Below are positions 12,239 through 22,309 of a DNA stretch of 64,000 nucleotides, one piece after another. Position 1 is the first letter of the stretch. The number at the start of each line of letters is the position of its first letter. Under the pieces are notes generated by a model. It did no database searches, was not told the origin of the DNA, and saw only the letters and a list, made by a program, of their open reading frames with translations. The stretch lies in contig OZ005648.1 of the NCBI GenBank assembly GCA_963930645.1, positions 196,141,304-196,205,303 of the forward strand, given 5' to 3'. The position numbers and the translations under genes were made by a program. Source of the stretch: Salticus scenicus. Lineage: Eukaryota; Arthropoda; Arachnida; Araneae; Salticidae.

Positions 12239-13310
12239 TCATTATTCATGTTCATTTCAAAACTCTCCATGCAAATTTTTGTATTGTATAAATTGCGAAT
12301 TGAAAACTTCTAAAAAATTTGCTTTTATTCAAAATCATTAGATTTTTTTTTTTTTCATTTAAGTCTTGTTTTACTTTAATTCGGATTTTTATATAGAATA
12401 TTACTATTTTTTCTATAATTTCTGAAATATTAGAAGTTTTCTTTAAAAAAAAAAAAAAAAAAAAATACAAAGCCTGATTATATATTTTTTTTTTCTTTAG
12501 GGGGGGTGTAATTTTTGCCTTGAAATCTACATTATGAATTGAAGTTCTACTGTGCATGGACCAGTAATTACTTTTTTATAATAAATTTTCAGCACCAGTA
12601 TACTTAAAAGAAATAAATAAAATGCGTTATTACTGCAGTCATTTTGAAAAAGTACAACATTAATTTGTTGAATACGCTATTGAATATAGTATAAATAAAC
12701 ATTCGACTCTTGGAAAAAAATTAAATAAATCTTCCTAATACCAAAAGCTAATATTTTTCGAAAAGTTTGTTGAATAAAACTAAAGCAGAGAAGGGATTTT
12801 TATTGATATGAACTACTTTGAGAAGACAAAAGTCTTTACTGTTAAATGCAAGGAATTACTGGTAATAAATAAAAAGCACTATAAATTGTAAAATATTACA
12901 ACAATTGCTTTGAGACACAATAGTTAAGCATGATTCTTCATCAGGAAATGACATTTCATATATTTTTATCATGAACAAGGCAACATATATTGCCTCTTTT
13001 TTCTTGCTACACTCCTACCGTTACGTTTCATGTTATTTTTATGGCCTAAGGATCCTCCTCATTCCATTCGAAATAATTGCTGAGAGTGTTTGCAAATGAT
13101 AGTATTTGTTTCAATGTCCTTTTAAATTCAAAGAAACCTTAATTTACATTTAGTTTTTACTAGTAAATGAAGTGAATACAGAATGGCACTTCATTAAAGA
13201 AAAACGTTTACCCTAAAATTTATGGCAGTAGAATGATAGACAAGTAATAATTATAAGATAAAAAACTTTTTATATACCATGTTTTAAATTTTCTGATAAA
13301 TCATAGAGCT
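11765..13310. other. Intron 5 sequence, AT-rich
   Basis: Contains A runs at 12207-12234 and 12444-12464, T runs around 12342-12355, and no supported exon. The 12252-12557 minus open frame is built of homopolymer codons. Confidence 0.6.
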
Positions 13311-13735
13311 CTTATCAATGTACATAAAATTTTTAAAGTGATAATATGACTTTTTTTTTTTTTTAGATGCATCATTTTACTTTTTATAATTTTTTAACGT
13401 TCACGTTTAATTAAATGTATTTATTTTTTAGTCGAAAGAAAATGAACTCGTAATTTTTTTTTTTTTTTTTGGCAACAATTAAATTATAGCTAATATTTCA
13501 ATGGCTATTTTTATTGCTATTAGGAGTTTATTATTTTCATATTTTAATTAATTAAAAGAAAATTATTTGAAAATTCGAAAATCGAACTTCGAAGTATTGT
13601 GTTGTCACCGGGTTCTGAGCTACTGTGAAAGTTTCGAATGTCTAGCTAGTAGGGAAGTTAGTTAAAATTCGATAACGAGATTTGTACCGGACAAACAAAC
13701 AAACAAGAATAGAAGTTAATAAAAACATGGTAAAA
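13310..13735 (+). repeat. Interspersed repeat fragment, LINE-tail-like
   Basis: Shares TTTTTATAATTTTTTAACGT, the words TCGAAAGAAAATGAACTCGT, and GGCAACAATTAAATTA with 31.4 kb. Its end runs through GTACCGG and then ACAAACAAACAAAC, the style of a non-LTR retrotransposon 3' end. Class not certain. Confidence 0.5.
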
Positions 13736-14056
13736 ATTGACACACAAATACTTTTAAAATTTAGATTTTTATTGCCTTATGTCACTGGGTTGAAATTTTC
13801 GCTCCAATCAGACATTTCCCCCCTCTAAATTATATATATACATATATTATTTTAGCACAGCTATTCTAATTTCTTTCATTCTCAAATTAGTTTTAAAATA
13901 TATTTGTATTTCATGCGAGTTTAAATCTTTCAACGTTTTCTCCTTTTGAGCTAAAAGATTTTATTTATTTTAATAATTGCTAAAAAGTTTTTTTCGAAAA
14001 TCTGAATAAATGAATACTTAAATAGTCTTACGAAAATAAATTACTCTTTAACTTAC

Positions 14057-14167
14057 TTTTTCTTTTCTTTCCAGTTTAACCTTTTTCTGAGCCTCATGTA
14101 ACTTTTCAAGTCGATTTAAATCTTCTTTAGCAGAATCTAAATGAGCTTTCCTTTTTTCTTTTTCATC
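14057..14167 (-). CDS. FSIP2-like gene, exon 5
   Basis: Residues 418-454, 37 codons, phase 0 at both ends. The acceptor is TTTTTTCAAG ending at 14168 and the donor is a consensus GTAAGT at 14056. It encodes a Lys/Glu-rich helix (DEKEKRKAHLDSAKEDLNRL, then EKLHEAQKKVKLERKEK) with heptad-like leucines, typical coiled coil. I see no specific FSIP2 residue match here, so its membership rests on strand, frame, phase and composition. Confidence 0.72.
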
Positions 14168-14394
14168 CTTGAAAAAATAAAAATTATAATCACATAGATA
14201 GTGGTGTTGATAACCTTTATATGAAAGGCATATTTAATAAATTTTACTAAACCAATTTACTTTTTAATATACTGTTTACCCTAAATATAGATTTTTTTTT
14301 AAACATTCAATAAATATCAAGTAATGAAATAATATTTGCCTAAAACCGTTGACATCATAATTATCCTAATCAATTCTGTTAAAAAATATCACTT

Positions 14395-14463
14395 TATTTA
14401 TTTATTTATTTATTTATTTTATTTTATTTATTTATTTTATTTTATTTATTTATTTTATTTTAC
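14395..14463. repeat. (TTTA)n microsatellite
   Basis: About 69 bp of TTTA and TTTTA units between exon 5 and the BEL/Pao element. Confidence 0.95.
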
Positions 14464-14795
14464 TTTTGTTAATCCTTTCAATCTCAAATATTTATTTTTA
14501 ACTCTCATAAAACATTAATTCCTATATTTAATCATAAAAATATCTCAAAAGTAGTTAAATATCGATTTAAAATACGACTTATAATAGAGTAAGAAACAAT
14601 AGTAAACAGCACAGCAAACAAAGTGTGTTTAATAACAGTCTACGGTAGTTGATGCTATTTGAAATTATAACTTTTCAATAAACAATACTACAAAAACTTT
14701 GAAAGATATATTTGTCAAAAATGATTAAAACACAGTTTATAAGCATTAAATAGTAAAATAAAACAGCATTTGAAACCAATACATTACATTATAAT

Positions 14796-15211
14796 TGTTA
14801 AAGCTACTTAAGAAAAAATCACCGTTTTCTTCTGCTTTCTAAAATCTAGTGTTATCTACGGACGCCAGTAAATGAAATATTCACACTTTTATCTTCAAAG
14901 CGGCTACTCAATCGAATAACACGTACTGCGTTTCTTCTTAAAATTCAAATATCAGTAAAAAAGAACACAGCTACGTTGAATATTATTTACAAAAAGAAAT
15001 CGTTTAAAAAATACAAAAAAAAAAAACTTTATTCCCAATGGAAAAACCTACTGCTCTAAAACAGTAAATTACTTATTCTGAAAATTTTAATACACACGAG
15101 CTCTCGATTAAACGAGACCAAGTATCATAGTTTTTTTTTTAACTAACGTTGCCATCCAATAACAATAATATTCATAAAATAAATAATAGATATAATAATA
15201 CATTTTCAACA
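14796..15211 (-). repeat. BEL/Pao 3' LTR
   Basis: A 416 bp LTR. Read on the plus strand it begins TGTTAAAGCTACTTAAG and ends TTTTCAACA. It matches the right-hand copy from 20702 onward and again at 22216-22284. The ATAAT duplication is directly outside it and the polypurine tract directly inside it. Confidence 0.92.
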
Positions 15212-15221
15212 TCCTCCCACC
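15212..15221 (-). promoter_or_regulatory. BEL/Pao polypurine tract
   Basis: On the coding strand GGTGGGAGGA lies immediately upstream of the 3' LTR, the expected place and composition for plus-strand DNA priming. Confidence 0.85.
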
Positions 15222-15361
15222 GTTTGATTATAAATAATAATCAAAACATAAAAACTATTAGTCAAACAACTTTGGTACAAAGATGGCAACATTACATTTA
15301 AAAAATATAAAAATGAAAAAGTAAAATAAATAGAAGAATGATCAATAATATCTAATATAAT

Positions 15362-16804
15362 CTACAAGTTCAGTCTTTCCGGCACCTTAATTCTTCGGCC
15401 AACTCTACTAAACTTCATTTTCTCATTAGTAGTACTGTCTGAAACTTTGGAGATGTTAGCTGATTCTTTAACTTTACTGAGAGACATCGGTGTGGGAAGA
15501 TCTTCAGACGATGTTATCTCTAGGGGATAAACTCTTTGAATCGGGCGTAAGAGCTCCTTTTGGGAAGTTTGCACTTTAACAAGTCGTACTTGTCCGTCTT
15601 TACCTGGTATAATCTCAGTGATACGACCTAAAGGCCAGTAGATTCTCTTTTTATTATCGGCTCCCGCCATAACAATTTCGCCAACAGTAACGGTATGTTT
15701 GTCTGACTTTTTGCTTTTACTTTTACGTAGAATAAGAGCACCAAGATATTCAGATCTAAAACGGCTTCGTAAATCTTTGAGAATGGTTTGTCTGTATTTG
15801 AGCCTTTTACACAAAAAATTTTGCTCAACAGCATCCAAATCAGGAAGACTGCATTCATGCATATCTTGGATGAACATCGATGGCGAAATTGATTTTACAG
15901 CTTCCTCCTCACAGATGTAAGTAAGAGGTTTTGAGTTGACTACCTTCTCACACTCAGCTAAAACCGTCATCATTTCTTCGTAATCGAGACCTGCCAGCCC
16001 TAATACTCTTTTCAAGAGATCTTTTAGAATTCGAATTAATCTCTCCCACCAACCGCCCCACCAAGCAGCAGTTGGGGGATTGAACTTCCAATCAATAGAG
16101 ATGACAGCTCCATGTTTTCGTATGCGTTCCCAGTCTAGTTTCTTGAAATAGTTGGCTGCTCCTACAAAATTTGAACCATTGTCACAGTATACAGTAGAGC
16201 ATCTTCCTCTGCGAGCTGTAAATCTTCTAAAAGCCATTAAGAACGCATCTGTTGAAGCAGAAGTAACAAGCTCCAAATGGACTGCTCTGTATACTCCGCA
16301 AGTAAAAATTAAAACCCAGCTTTTCTTGTTATCCTTGAGAAATAATGGCCCAGCCATATCAACACCAGTTATCTGAAAAACTGCAGCATCTTTAACTCTG
16401 TTTTCAGGAAGTGGAGGACTGATTACTTCCAAGTTCTTTGACCGAAATCTTTTGCATGCAGTGCAGCTGGCTACAACATTTTTCACTGCCTTTCTACCGT
16501 TCAGAATCCAATACTTTTCTCGAAGTATATTTAATAGTATCTGGACACCAGCATGGCATTTCTCAACATGTGCTTTATAAATTAGCCGTTTTACCACTTC
16601 ATGTTTTGATGGAAGAACAATAGGTTTAAGAAAATCTTCACTATCCTTTCGATAAATAATTTTCGTCTTCAGCCGAATGACACCAAGCTCGTCTTTAAAC
16701 GTTTGCAAAGTTTTCAATCTCTTTTCGTCTTCTTGAGGAAAAGACTCATTCTGAATTAGAAGAAAAACCTGCATTTCTGCTTCATGAATTTTTGGGGCTG
16801 TCAA
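15362..16804 (-). CDS. BEL/Pao integrase with C-terminal DUF5641-like domain
   Basis: A 480-residue frame; the same frame is open upstream to the TAG at 16991, so it is the end of pol and not a separate gene. The zinc-binding HHCC part has H79, H84, C114 and C117. The catalytic D,D,E triad is Asp149 (ITGVDMAGP), Asp208 (YCDNGSNF) and Glu254 (WWERLIRILK). The C-terminal part, with VGEIVMAG, WPLGRI and LLRPIQRVYPLE, fits the DUF5641 domain usual at the end of BEL/Pao pol. It ends with a stop at 15362, about 140 bp before the polypurine tract. All catalytic residues are present. Confidence 0.93.
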   Translation of the reverse strand: MTAPKIHEAEMQVFLLIQNESFPQEDEKRLKTLQTFKDELGVIRLKTKIIYRKDSEDFLKPIVLPSKHEVVKRLIYKAHVEKCHAGVQILLNILREKYWILNGRKAVKNVVASCTACKRFRSKNLEVISPPLPENRVKDAAVFQITGVDMAGPLFLKDNKKSWVLIFTCGVYRAVHLELVTSASTDAFLMAFRRFTARRGRCSTVYCDNGSNFVGAANYFKKLDWERIRKHGAVISIDWKFNPPTAAWWGGWWERLIRILKDLLKRVLGLAGLDYEEMMTVLAECEKVVNSKPLTYICEEEAVKSISPSMFIQDMHECSLPDLDAVEQNFLCKRLKYRQTILKDLRSRFRSEYLGALILRKSKSKKSDKHTVTVGEIVMAGADNKKRIYWPLGRITEIIPGKDGQVRLVKVQTSQKELLRPIQRVYPLEITSSEDLPTPMSLSKVKESANISKVSDSTTNEKMKFSRVGRRIKVPERLNL

Positions 16805-16990
16805 TTCACCATGCTTCCTCCAGTTTAAATTCTTGCAGTTGTGCTTGAAACGAAGGATCCATGCAACAAGACGAATAATTCTAACGTAACTAGAAAAGTA
16901 TCTATAGTACCAATCTTCATCAACAATAGCTTCAGTATTTGTCAGTATACAAGTTTTCCTAGGTTTTTCCTTTTCAATTTCTTCCTCATT

Positions 16991-18871
16991 CTAATCGCGA
17001 TTGGAGAAATCCATCATTGTTCGAAATTCAGAAACGTCTTTCATCCATTGTGGACCCTCCCACCATTTTGATGAGACTAGATGCTTTGCTTTGCATCCTC
17101 TGGAGGGCAAGTCTGCAGCATTCTTCTCCCCCGTTATATGTCTCCATGATGAAGGATCACTCAGTTTTCTGATCTCCTGCACTCTATTTCTTACAAAAAC
17201 GGACCAATTTTCTTCTCGTTGTATCCATGCAAGAACCGTTGTAGAATCACTCCAGCAATGAGTCATAACATTTCTCCAACCAAGAGCTTCAATAACCGAA
17301 TTCGTCAGTCTCGCTCCAATTACAGCAGCTAGAAGTTCCATTCTATGTATAGTTACACCTCTTAACGGAGCCACTCGAGACTTTGCTGCAAGCAAAAATA
17401 AATTAACTTGATTAGCATCCTCTACTCTAAGGAATGTAACTGCACCATAGGCATCTTTGCTTCCGTCAACAAATGTGTGAATAGTGCAGTTGCTTAAATC
17501 TTCGGAAGATACTCGAATAAACCTAGGTATCTGTATATCAGACAAATACTTCAGTTCTTGAAACCACTGCATAAACTCTTTATGAAGCTCACCAGTTGTC
17601 TCTTCATCCCAACTCGTTCCTAGTTTCCATGCTTTTTGTAACATTATTTTTGGACAAAGCATGACTGGTGAGGTGAAGCCAAAAGGATCAAAAACTTTGT
17701 GGACGACAGACAACATAGTTCTTTTTGTTAATTTTTCCATGTTAATGTTTTCTAACCATTTCATGTTAATCTTCAATGTTTCAAGCTCTTTATTCCAAAT
17801 AAGACCTAATACTTGAGTCTCTTTCTTAGAACTAGTCTCATTACAGTCGCCAGACCATTCCCATTCTCTAAGATCAAAACAACCTTTGGCCATTAAAGTT
17901 TTAGAATTAACGATAAACTTATCTAATTCTTCTTTGTTATTAACACTGGTAACAACATTATCTACGTAGAAACTCTCTAAAAGCCTTTTCTTTAAAGATT
18001 CTTCAAATCCGTTACAACGCCGAATATGATACTCAATTACCGCAGCCAAAAGGAAAGGACTGCCTTTAACACCAAAAACAACTCTTGTATGGCGAAATAC
18101 TTTTAGTTTCTTACCTTCTAAGTTTTCCCACAATAAAAAACGCAGGAAATCTCTGTCGTCTTTACGAATGCTTATTTGCAGAAAAGCTTTCCTAATGTCG
18201 GCGATAACGCCAAATTCTTTTTCTCTGAATCGAAGTAAAATATCTGGGATAAGTTCCATTTGATTAGGACCACATTCCAAGCATTGGTTTAAAGAAGGAT
18301 AAATTGCTAATCTAGCTGAAGCATCAAACACTGGGCGAATTGGAGTAGTGCTGCTACTAGGTTTTATTACAGCACGATGAGGTAAGTAATTGCCATAAGA
18401 GTTTACTTCATTCTTGGGAACTTCCTCAATTATGCCTTCATTAATCCAGTTCAGAATAACATCTTCATATTTTTCATACATGTTCATCGCTATAAGCTTT
18501 GCTGTTGTGTATTCGAGTTGTTTCTTCGCCAAACTCAAGTTGTCGGGTAAAAGCGACTTATCATCAGCCCATGGCAAACAAACTTCATAGTGGCCCTCTC
18601 TATTAATTGCCACTGTTTCTAAAAAATGCTCTTTAGTCTGAATATCAGTCTCGTATTTGGATTTCTTCTCAATAGGATCATAGATTCCAATTAAATCCAA
18701 CTTCCATAGATTTGAGATTTCAGCTTCATTTACATATAGCGATAACACTGACATCGCCAAGTTTTCTTCCGAGGCTTTTCCAGGCGGTACTTTTCCCATT
18801 AAGGTCCAACCTAAGGATGTTTCTAAAGCCACGAGACCCGATGATAAGAACTTTCTTTTTCCAGTCAACAT
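16991..18871 (-). CDS. BEL/Pao reverse transcriptase and RNase H
   Basis: A 626-residue frame; its upstream boundary is set by a second frameshift in a run of A near 18870, and the first Met is probably internal. RT landmarks are RPVFDASAR (179-187), IADIRKAF with Asp225, and FYVDN (301-305), where the usual YVDD second Asp is Asn, a form I recall from other BEL/Pao elements. VFDPFG (393-398) is the Pao-type connection motif. RNase H residues are Asp469 (FVDGSK), Glu512 (RMELLAA), Asp542 (WSDS) and Asp587 (NAADLPSRG). The frame ends at a TAG at 16993-16991, after which the same frame stays open through the integrase. This region copies element RNA into DNA. Confidence 0.93.
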   Translation of the reverse strand: MLTGKRKFLSSGLVALETSLGWTLMGKVPPGKASEENLAMSVLSLYVNEAEISNLWKLDLIGIYDPIEKKSKYETDIQTKEHFLETVAINREGHYEVCLPWADDKSLLPDNLSLAKKQLEYTTAKLIAMNMYEKYEDVILNWINEGIIEEVPKNEVNSYGNYLPHRAVIKPSSSTTPIRPVFDASARLAIYPSLNQCLECGPNQMELIPDILLRFREKEFGVIADIRKAFLQISIRKDDRDFLRFLLWENLEGKKLKVFRHTRVVFGVKGSPFLLAAVIEYHIRRCNGFEESLKKRLLESFYVDNVVTSVNNKEELDKFIVNSKTLMAKGCFDLREWEWSGDCNETSSKKETQVLGLIWNKELETLKINMKWLENINMEKLTKRTMLSVVHKVFDPFGFTSPVMLCPKIMLQKAWKLGTSWDEETTGELHKEFMQWFQELKYLSDIQIPRFIRVSSEDLSNCTIHTFVDGSKDAYGAVTFLRVEDANQVNLFLLAAKSRVAPLRGVTIHRMELLAAVIGARLTNSVIEALGWRNVMTHCWSDSTTVLAWIQREENWSVFVRNRVQEIRKLSDPSSWRHITGEKNAADLPSRGCKAKHLVSSKWWEGPQWMKDVSEFRTMMDFSNRD

Positions 18872-18962
18872 TTTCCCATAACGTCAGCTCCGACGAGAAT
18901 ATCAATTGCTTCACATTTGACGCCAATGTCCGTTAAATTAATCTCATTTTCTTCTAACTCCT

Positions 18963-19916
18963 TTATCCAAGGGCCTTGAAAAACCGGTCTGTTGTAGACT
19001 GATCCAAAACTTCGAAATTGCAGCCAAAATTTTCTTTCAAATGTTTCAATGTCACTTTATAGCAGTTATGCTTGACCTCGTTAGTGATAACGCCGCCAAA
19101 AAAGGAATGAACCATTTTCTCTTGGCGAATAGGTATATAATTCATTTCTTTGGCTACACTTTCCAGAATATACGACTTATGGGATGCAGAATCAAAGAGC
19201 AATCTCACAGTTTTCTGTTTATTGCCAGAGACCAATTTGGCTTTCACGGTTTGAAGAAATATCTTTGGACTTCGTTTGTTGAAATTGGACATTCTAACAT
19301 CATTTTCTGCAGATTTTTCATCTTTCTTTTCCATAGCCCTTTTTTGTGAATCAAGTACATCACACATTAGAGTAAAATGCTTTTTAGAACAGATCACACA
19401 CTTTAGAACTGTTCGGCATTTCTTAACAGTGTGAGTTGGCGATAAACAGGCAAAGCAACAACGCTTATCTTTAATTATTTTTTGTTTTTCTGCTAAACTC
19501 ATTTTATGAGCTGAAAAACAATCTGAACTTGAATGTTTGCCATCACAAAAAACGCAAGATTTCTTCACCTCTCTATTTGAAGTGGCCGTTAATGAACCCG
19601 CAGCAGTAGTTACTTTACTTTTCAAATTTTCAAAATTGCATTGCTTCCTTTTTAAAGGTTTGTTCTCTTGGCTCTTTCCTAAACCGAAACCAGCTACTGC
19701 CAAAGATATCCTTTCTTCGCCTTCAACTTCTTTTTTGAGAAATTCCATTAAATTATTCAACTTCTCTTTAGCATCAGTGTTTGAATGAGAAATGTTACTA
19801 CGATTCCAAGCCTTTAAAAAATCAGCTGGGAAACAAGATTGAACCATGGGATACAATATAGATGCACATTTATCCGTGGTTACACCTAATGTTTCCAATG
19901 CACGTTTCCAATGCAA
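18963..19916 (-). CDS. BEL/Pao gag C-terminus, zinc knuckles and protease (DUF1758-like)
   Basis: A continuation in a second frame, about 317 residues; the first codon of this open frame is not a true start. It completes the gag domain, then has three zinc knuckles: C121-x2-C124-x3-H128-x4-C133, C154-x2-C157-x4-H162-x4-C167 and C173-x2-C176-x3-H180-x4-C185. These are nucleic-acid-binding modules. Around residues 238-246 LLFDSASHK carries the D-S-A form of the aspartic protease active site. The frame stops at 18963 after a run of five T; the protease C-terminus continues in another frame over about 18985-18880. Confidence 0.85.
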   Translation of the reverse strand: MHWKRALETLGVTTDKCASILYPMVQSCFPADFLKAWNRSNISHSNTDAKEKLNNLMEFLKKEVEGEERISLAVAGFGLGKSQENKPLKRKQCNFENLKSKVTTAAGSLTATSNREVKKSCVFCDGKHSSSDCFSAHKMSLAEKQKIIKDKRCCFACLSPTHTVKKCRTVLKCVICSKKHFTLMCDVLDSQKRAMEKKDEKSAENDVRMSNFNKRSPKIFLQTVKAKLVSGNKQKTVRLLFDSASHKSYILESVAKEMNYIPIRQEKMVHSFFGGVITNEVKHNCYKVTLKHLKENFGCNFEVLDQSTTDRFFKALG

Positions 19917-20668
19917 TGATACAATTCAAGTTTGTCATACAGAGAAGTTAATGAAAACATTTCCTTAATTTGAACAGAAATAATTAATTTTAGTAACTGT
20001 CTAACGTATACTTCGACTAAGAGGTCCTCTCTTCCAAAGCGAGATTTCAGGCTTTCGATCGCTTTTTCATAATTGGCGCCAGTTGGCGGAAAACTTTCAA
20101 CTACTTCTCTTGCACGGGAACCAGCAACCGTGGCTTGCACTAAATACTGAAATTTATCTTCCAGTGCGATATCTTCATCTTTATGCACCTGCTCAAATTG
20201 ACTCCAAAAAAGAAGCCAATCTTTTAAGTCATCGCCAAATTGTCTAAATTCCAATCTTGGCAACGTAAATTTCCTTTTTGAATTGCTTAAATCAGGTACA
20301 TAATTTAGTGGAACAGATTCACCTCGACTTTGAGCTTGAATTCTAGCGAGCTCGATTTCCTTTTCAGCTTCAACTTTCATTTTTTCAGATTCAAATTTCA
20401 TTTTTTCAAATTCAAATTCTTTATCTTGTTTCATTTTTTCAAATTCATTATCTTGTTTAATTTTTTCTTCTTGCTCTTGTAATTTTCGCTCGGCAACAGC
20501 ATTTCCTAATAGTACTTGAACAAATTCAGCATCTTTCTTGTATTCTTCACTGTTCAATATAATATTTTTTAAACCTGAAATAGTAACATTGGCTGGTACT
20601 TCTTCGCCAATTTCAGACGCCACATATATCAAATCATCTTTCTTAAATCCTTTTATCGCTTGAAACAT
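19886..20668 (-). CDS. BEL/Pao gag, N-terminal part (DUF1759-like)
   Basis: A 260-residue frame starting at the ATG at 20668, 28 nt after the LTR-proximal PBS region begins. Residues about 56-118 are a highly charged coiled coil with repeated EFEKMK-type motifs. Residues about 135-245 fit the retrotransposon gag domain DUF1759 (FRQFGDDLKDWLLFWSQFEQ, then a basic SLKSRFGR motif). The frame runs out in a partly duplicated 13 bp word (TGCATTGGAAACG and its near repeat) at 19886-19915, and the natural continuation lies in another frame. Gag forms the particle shell in this family. It is probably non-functional as it stands. Confidence 0.85.
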   Translation of the reverse strand: MFQAIKGFKKDDLIYVASEIGEEVPANVTISGLKNIILNSEEYKKDAEFVQVLLGNAVAERKLQEQEEKIKQDNEFEKMKQDKEFEFEKMKFESEKMKVEAEKEIELARIQAQSRGESVPLNYVPDLSNSKRKFTLPRLEFRQFGDDLKDWLLFWSQFEQVHKDEDIALEDKFQYLVQATVAGSRAREVVESFPPTGANYEKAIESLKSRFGREDLLVEVYVRQLLKLIISVQIKEMFSLTSLYDKLELYHCIGNVHWKH

Positions 20669-20678
20669 GTTGCTACTT

Positions 20679-20696
20679 CCTGTCGCTCAGACGCCA
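20679..20696 (-). promoter_or_regulatory. BEL/Pao primer-binding site
   Basis: In element orientation the 5' LTR ends AACA, followed by a short T-rich spacer and then TGGCGTCTGAGCGACAGG, which begins with TGG as expected for the complement of a tRNA 3' CCA end. The cognate tRNA was not identified. Confidence 0.65.
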
Positions 20697-21439
20697 CAAA
20701 ATGTTAAAGCTACTTAAGAAAAAATCACCGTTTTCTTCTGCTTTCTAAAAACTAGTGTTATCTACGGACGCCAGTAAATGAAATATTCACACTTTTATCT
20801 TCAAAGCGGCTACTCAATTGAATAACACGTACTGCGATTCTTCTTAAAATTCAAATATCAGTAAAAAAGAACACAGCTACGTTGAATATTATTTACAAAA
20901 ATAAATCATTTAAAAAATACAAAAAAAAAAAACTTTATTCCCAATGGAAAAACCTACTGCTCTAAAACAGTAAATTACTTATTCTGAAAATTTTAATACA
21001 CACGAACTCTCGATTAAACGAGACCAAGTACTGATAAACCGCGAAAGGAAGATCCCTGGCGTCATCTGCGCATGGGTGAAAAGGACTGGTCCATTTATAA
21101 AATAGGAATGTCCGTAGTACCTAGGGATGTGTTTCTTTTCTTACTTTGAACGGATTCTTGAATATCTGGTTATATAAATATTTTACGATTAATTAAAAGA
21201 AAAACTAATAATATTATAAAGGGATAATTTTAGATTTCAATATAAATAGTACTCAATTACAAATAAAAATAAAAGCTTTGTCAGTATTTTGAAACTTTTG
21301 AAGTTGAAACACTAATTTAAAAATTATGTCAATTATTATTTACAAACTAGTATATAAGCCCGTCAAAAATGACATAATGTGATATCAATAAAGGTAGTCA
21401 ATCAATGAATGCTTGCCAGCTTCGCTGGTCACTATATTT

Positions 21440-21530
21440 AAAGGGGACTAATGTGCAAGTTGTACCTGACGGGACTAATGTGAAAGTTGCACCTCACTGG
21501 ACTAATGTGTAAGTTGCACCGAACGAACAA
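21440..21530. repeat. Short tandem repeat, about 31 bp x 3
   Basis: GGACTAATGTG followed by an AAGTTG-ACC motif occurs three times in succession, with differences. Confidence 0.7.
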
Positions 21531-21583
21531 CCTATTTAAAATTGGATGTTGCCTTAAATATTTGACACTAACTTTCATTTTAA

Positions 21584-21850
21584 GGTACAACTTCGATATA
21601 CACCCACAACGATATTTGGCGATTTTTCTTTGGCGCCATTTTGAACGATAACGATGTCGTTCTGGACTGTTTGCGATACAATATGGCAGCCTATATGTTG
21701 TTTATTTTAGATTTGTGATTTTATGTTTTATGATTTAGATTATGATTTTATCATTTATTGTGATTTTATGATTTTTAGATTTAAGATTTAGCCATAATCG
21801 CCAACAAAAAATCGTCAAATATCGTTGTGGGTGTATATTGAAGTTGTTCC
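21584..21850. mobile_element. 267 bp inverted-repeat element (MITE) nested in the LTR insertion
   Basis: The ends are long inverted repeats of about 50 bp (left: ACAACTTCGATATACACCCA, then CAACGATATTTGGCG; right: the complement with few differences). Flanking CATTTTAA (21576-21583) and CATTTTAG (21851-21858) look like a 7-8 bp target duplication, which would suit a hAT-like or similar family. There is no coding capacity. Confidence 0.75.
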
Positions 21851-22309
21851 CATTTTAGTATTTATTATCAAAATTCTTGAAAAAATAATTAAAATTCTTC
21901 AAACAATAACTTCTCCTTCTAAAGCTTATTTATCGCAAAACTTAACGCACTACGGAGGGGTTTAATCCAGAACCCGTACCAGACGTATAATCCATTTGTT
22001 CCAATATAAACAAACTGTTATACAGAAAAAAATAAAAGAAAACAAAGCAGGAGAATAAATGATTCTACTCATAACAGAAGAAACAAGAATAATAGAAAAA
22101 ATTCCCCTCTCTCTTTCTTTGCTGTGTCTCCCAGCGAGTGAGTGGAATCGTCCTGGCACTTTGCCAACCAGGTATCAGTGATCCGCGGGCACCAGTTTTT
22201 TTTTTTTTTTTTTTACTAACGTTGCCATCCAATAATAATAATATACATAAAATAAATAATAGATATAATAATACATTTTCAACAATAATAATTGTTTTTA
22301 TAAACTTAC

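Larger units (their letters stand above)
21031..22190. mobile_element. Insertion inside the BEL/Pao 5' LTR
   Basis: About 1.15 kb absent from the other LTR. The left edge is after CAAGTA at 21030 and the right edge near 22172-22190. Possible short inverted ends ACTGATA (21030-21036) and TATCAGT (22173-22179) and a repeated GTA (21028-21030 and 22172-22174) flank it. It contains a 30-odd bp tandem repeat and a nested inverted-repeat element. Its right part (21960-22190) is less AT-rich with no recognisable protein. Class unknown. Confidence 0.7.
14796..22284 (-). mobile_element. BEL/Pao LTR retrotransposon, nearly complete but broken
   Basis: A 7489 bp element on the minus strand, flanked by 5 bp target duplications ATAAT (14791-14795 and 22285-22289). 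It has two LTRs ending TG...CA, a primer-binding site, a polypurine tract, and coding order gag, zinc knuckles, protease, reverse transcriptase, RNase H, integrase, the normal BEL/Pao order. The LTRs differ at only about eight positions over the roughly 400 bases I could align by eye, suggesting a fairly recent insertion. The coding region has a frame change in gag, two homopolymer frameshifts and one in-frame stop; the 5' LTR is split by another insertion. It sits in intron 4 of the FSIP2-like gene, in the gene's orientation. Confidence 0.93.
20702..22284 (-). repeat. BEL/Pao 5' LTR, interrupted
   Basis: Same sequence as the 3' LTR, but split. The parts 20702-21030 and about 22191-22284 match the intact copy, and the DNA between them is absent from it. 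Without the insertion the LTR would be close to the 416 bp of its partner. The interruption lies in the upstream part of the LTR in element orientation. Confidence 0.9.

Noticed and set aside
12252..12557. 101-residue minus-strand open frame
   Set aside because: Dominated by Lys and Phe from A/T homopolymers; no splice or family support.
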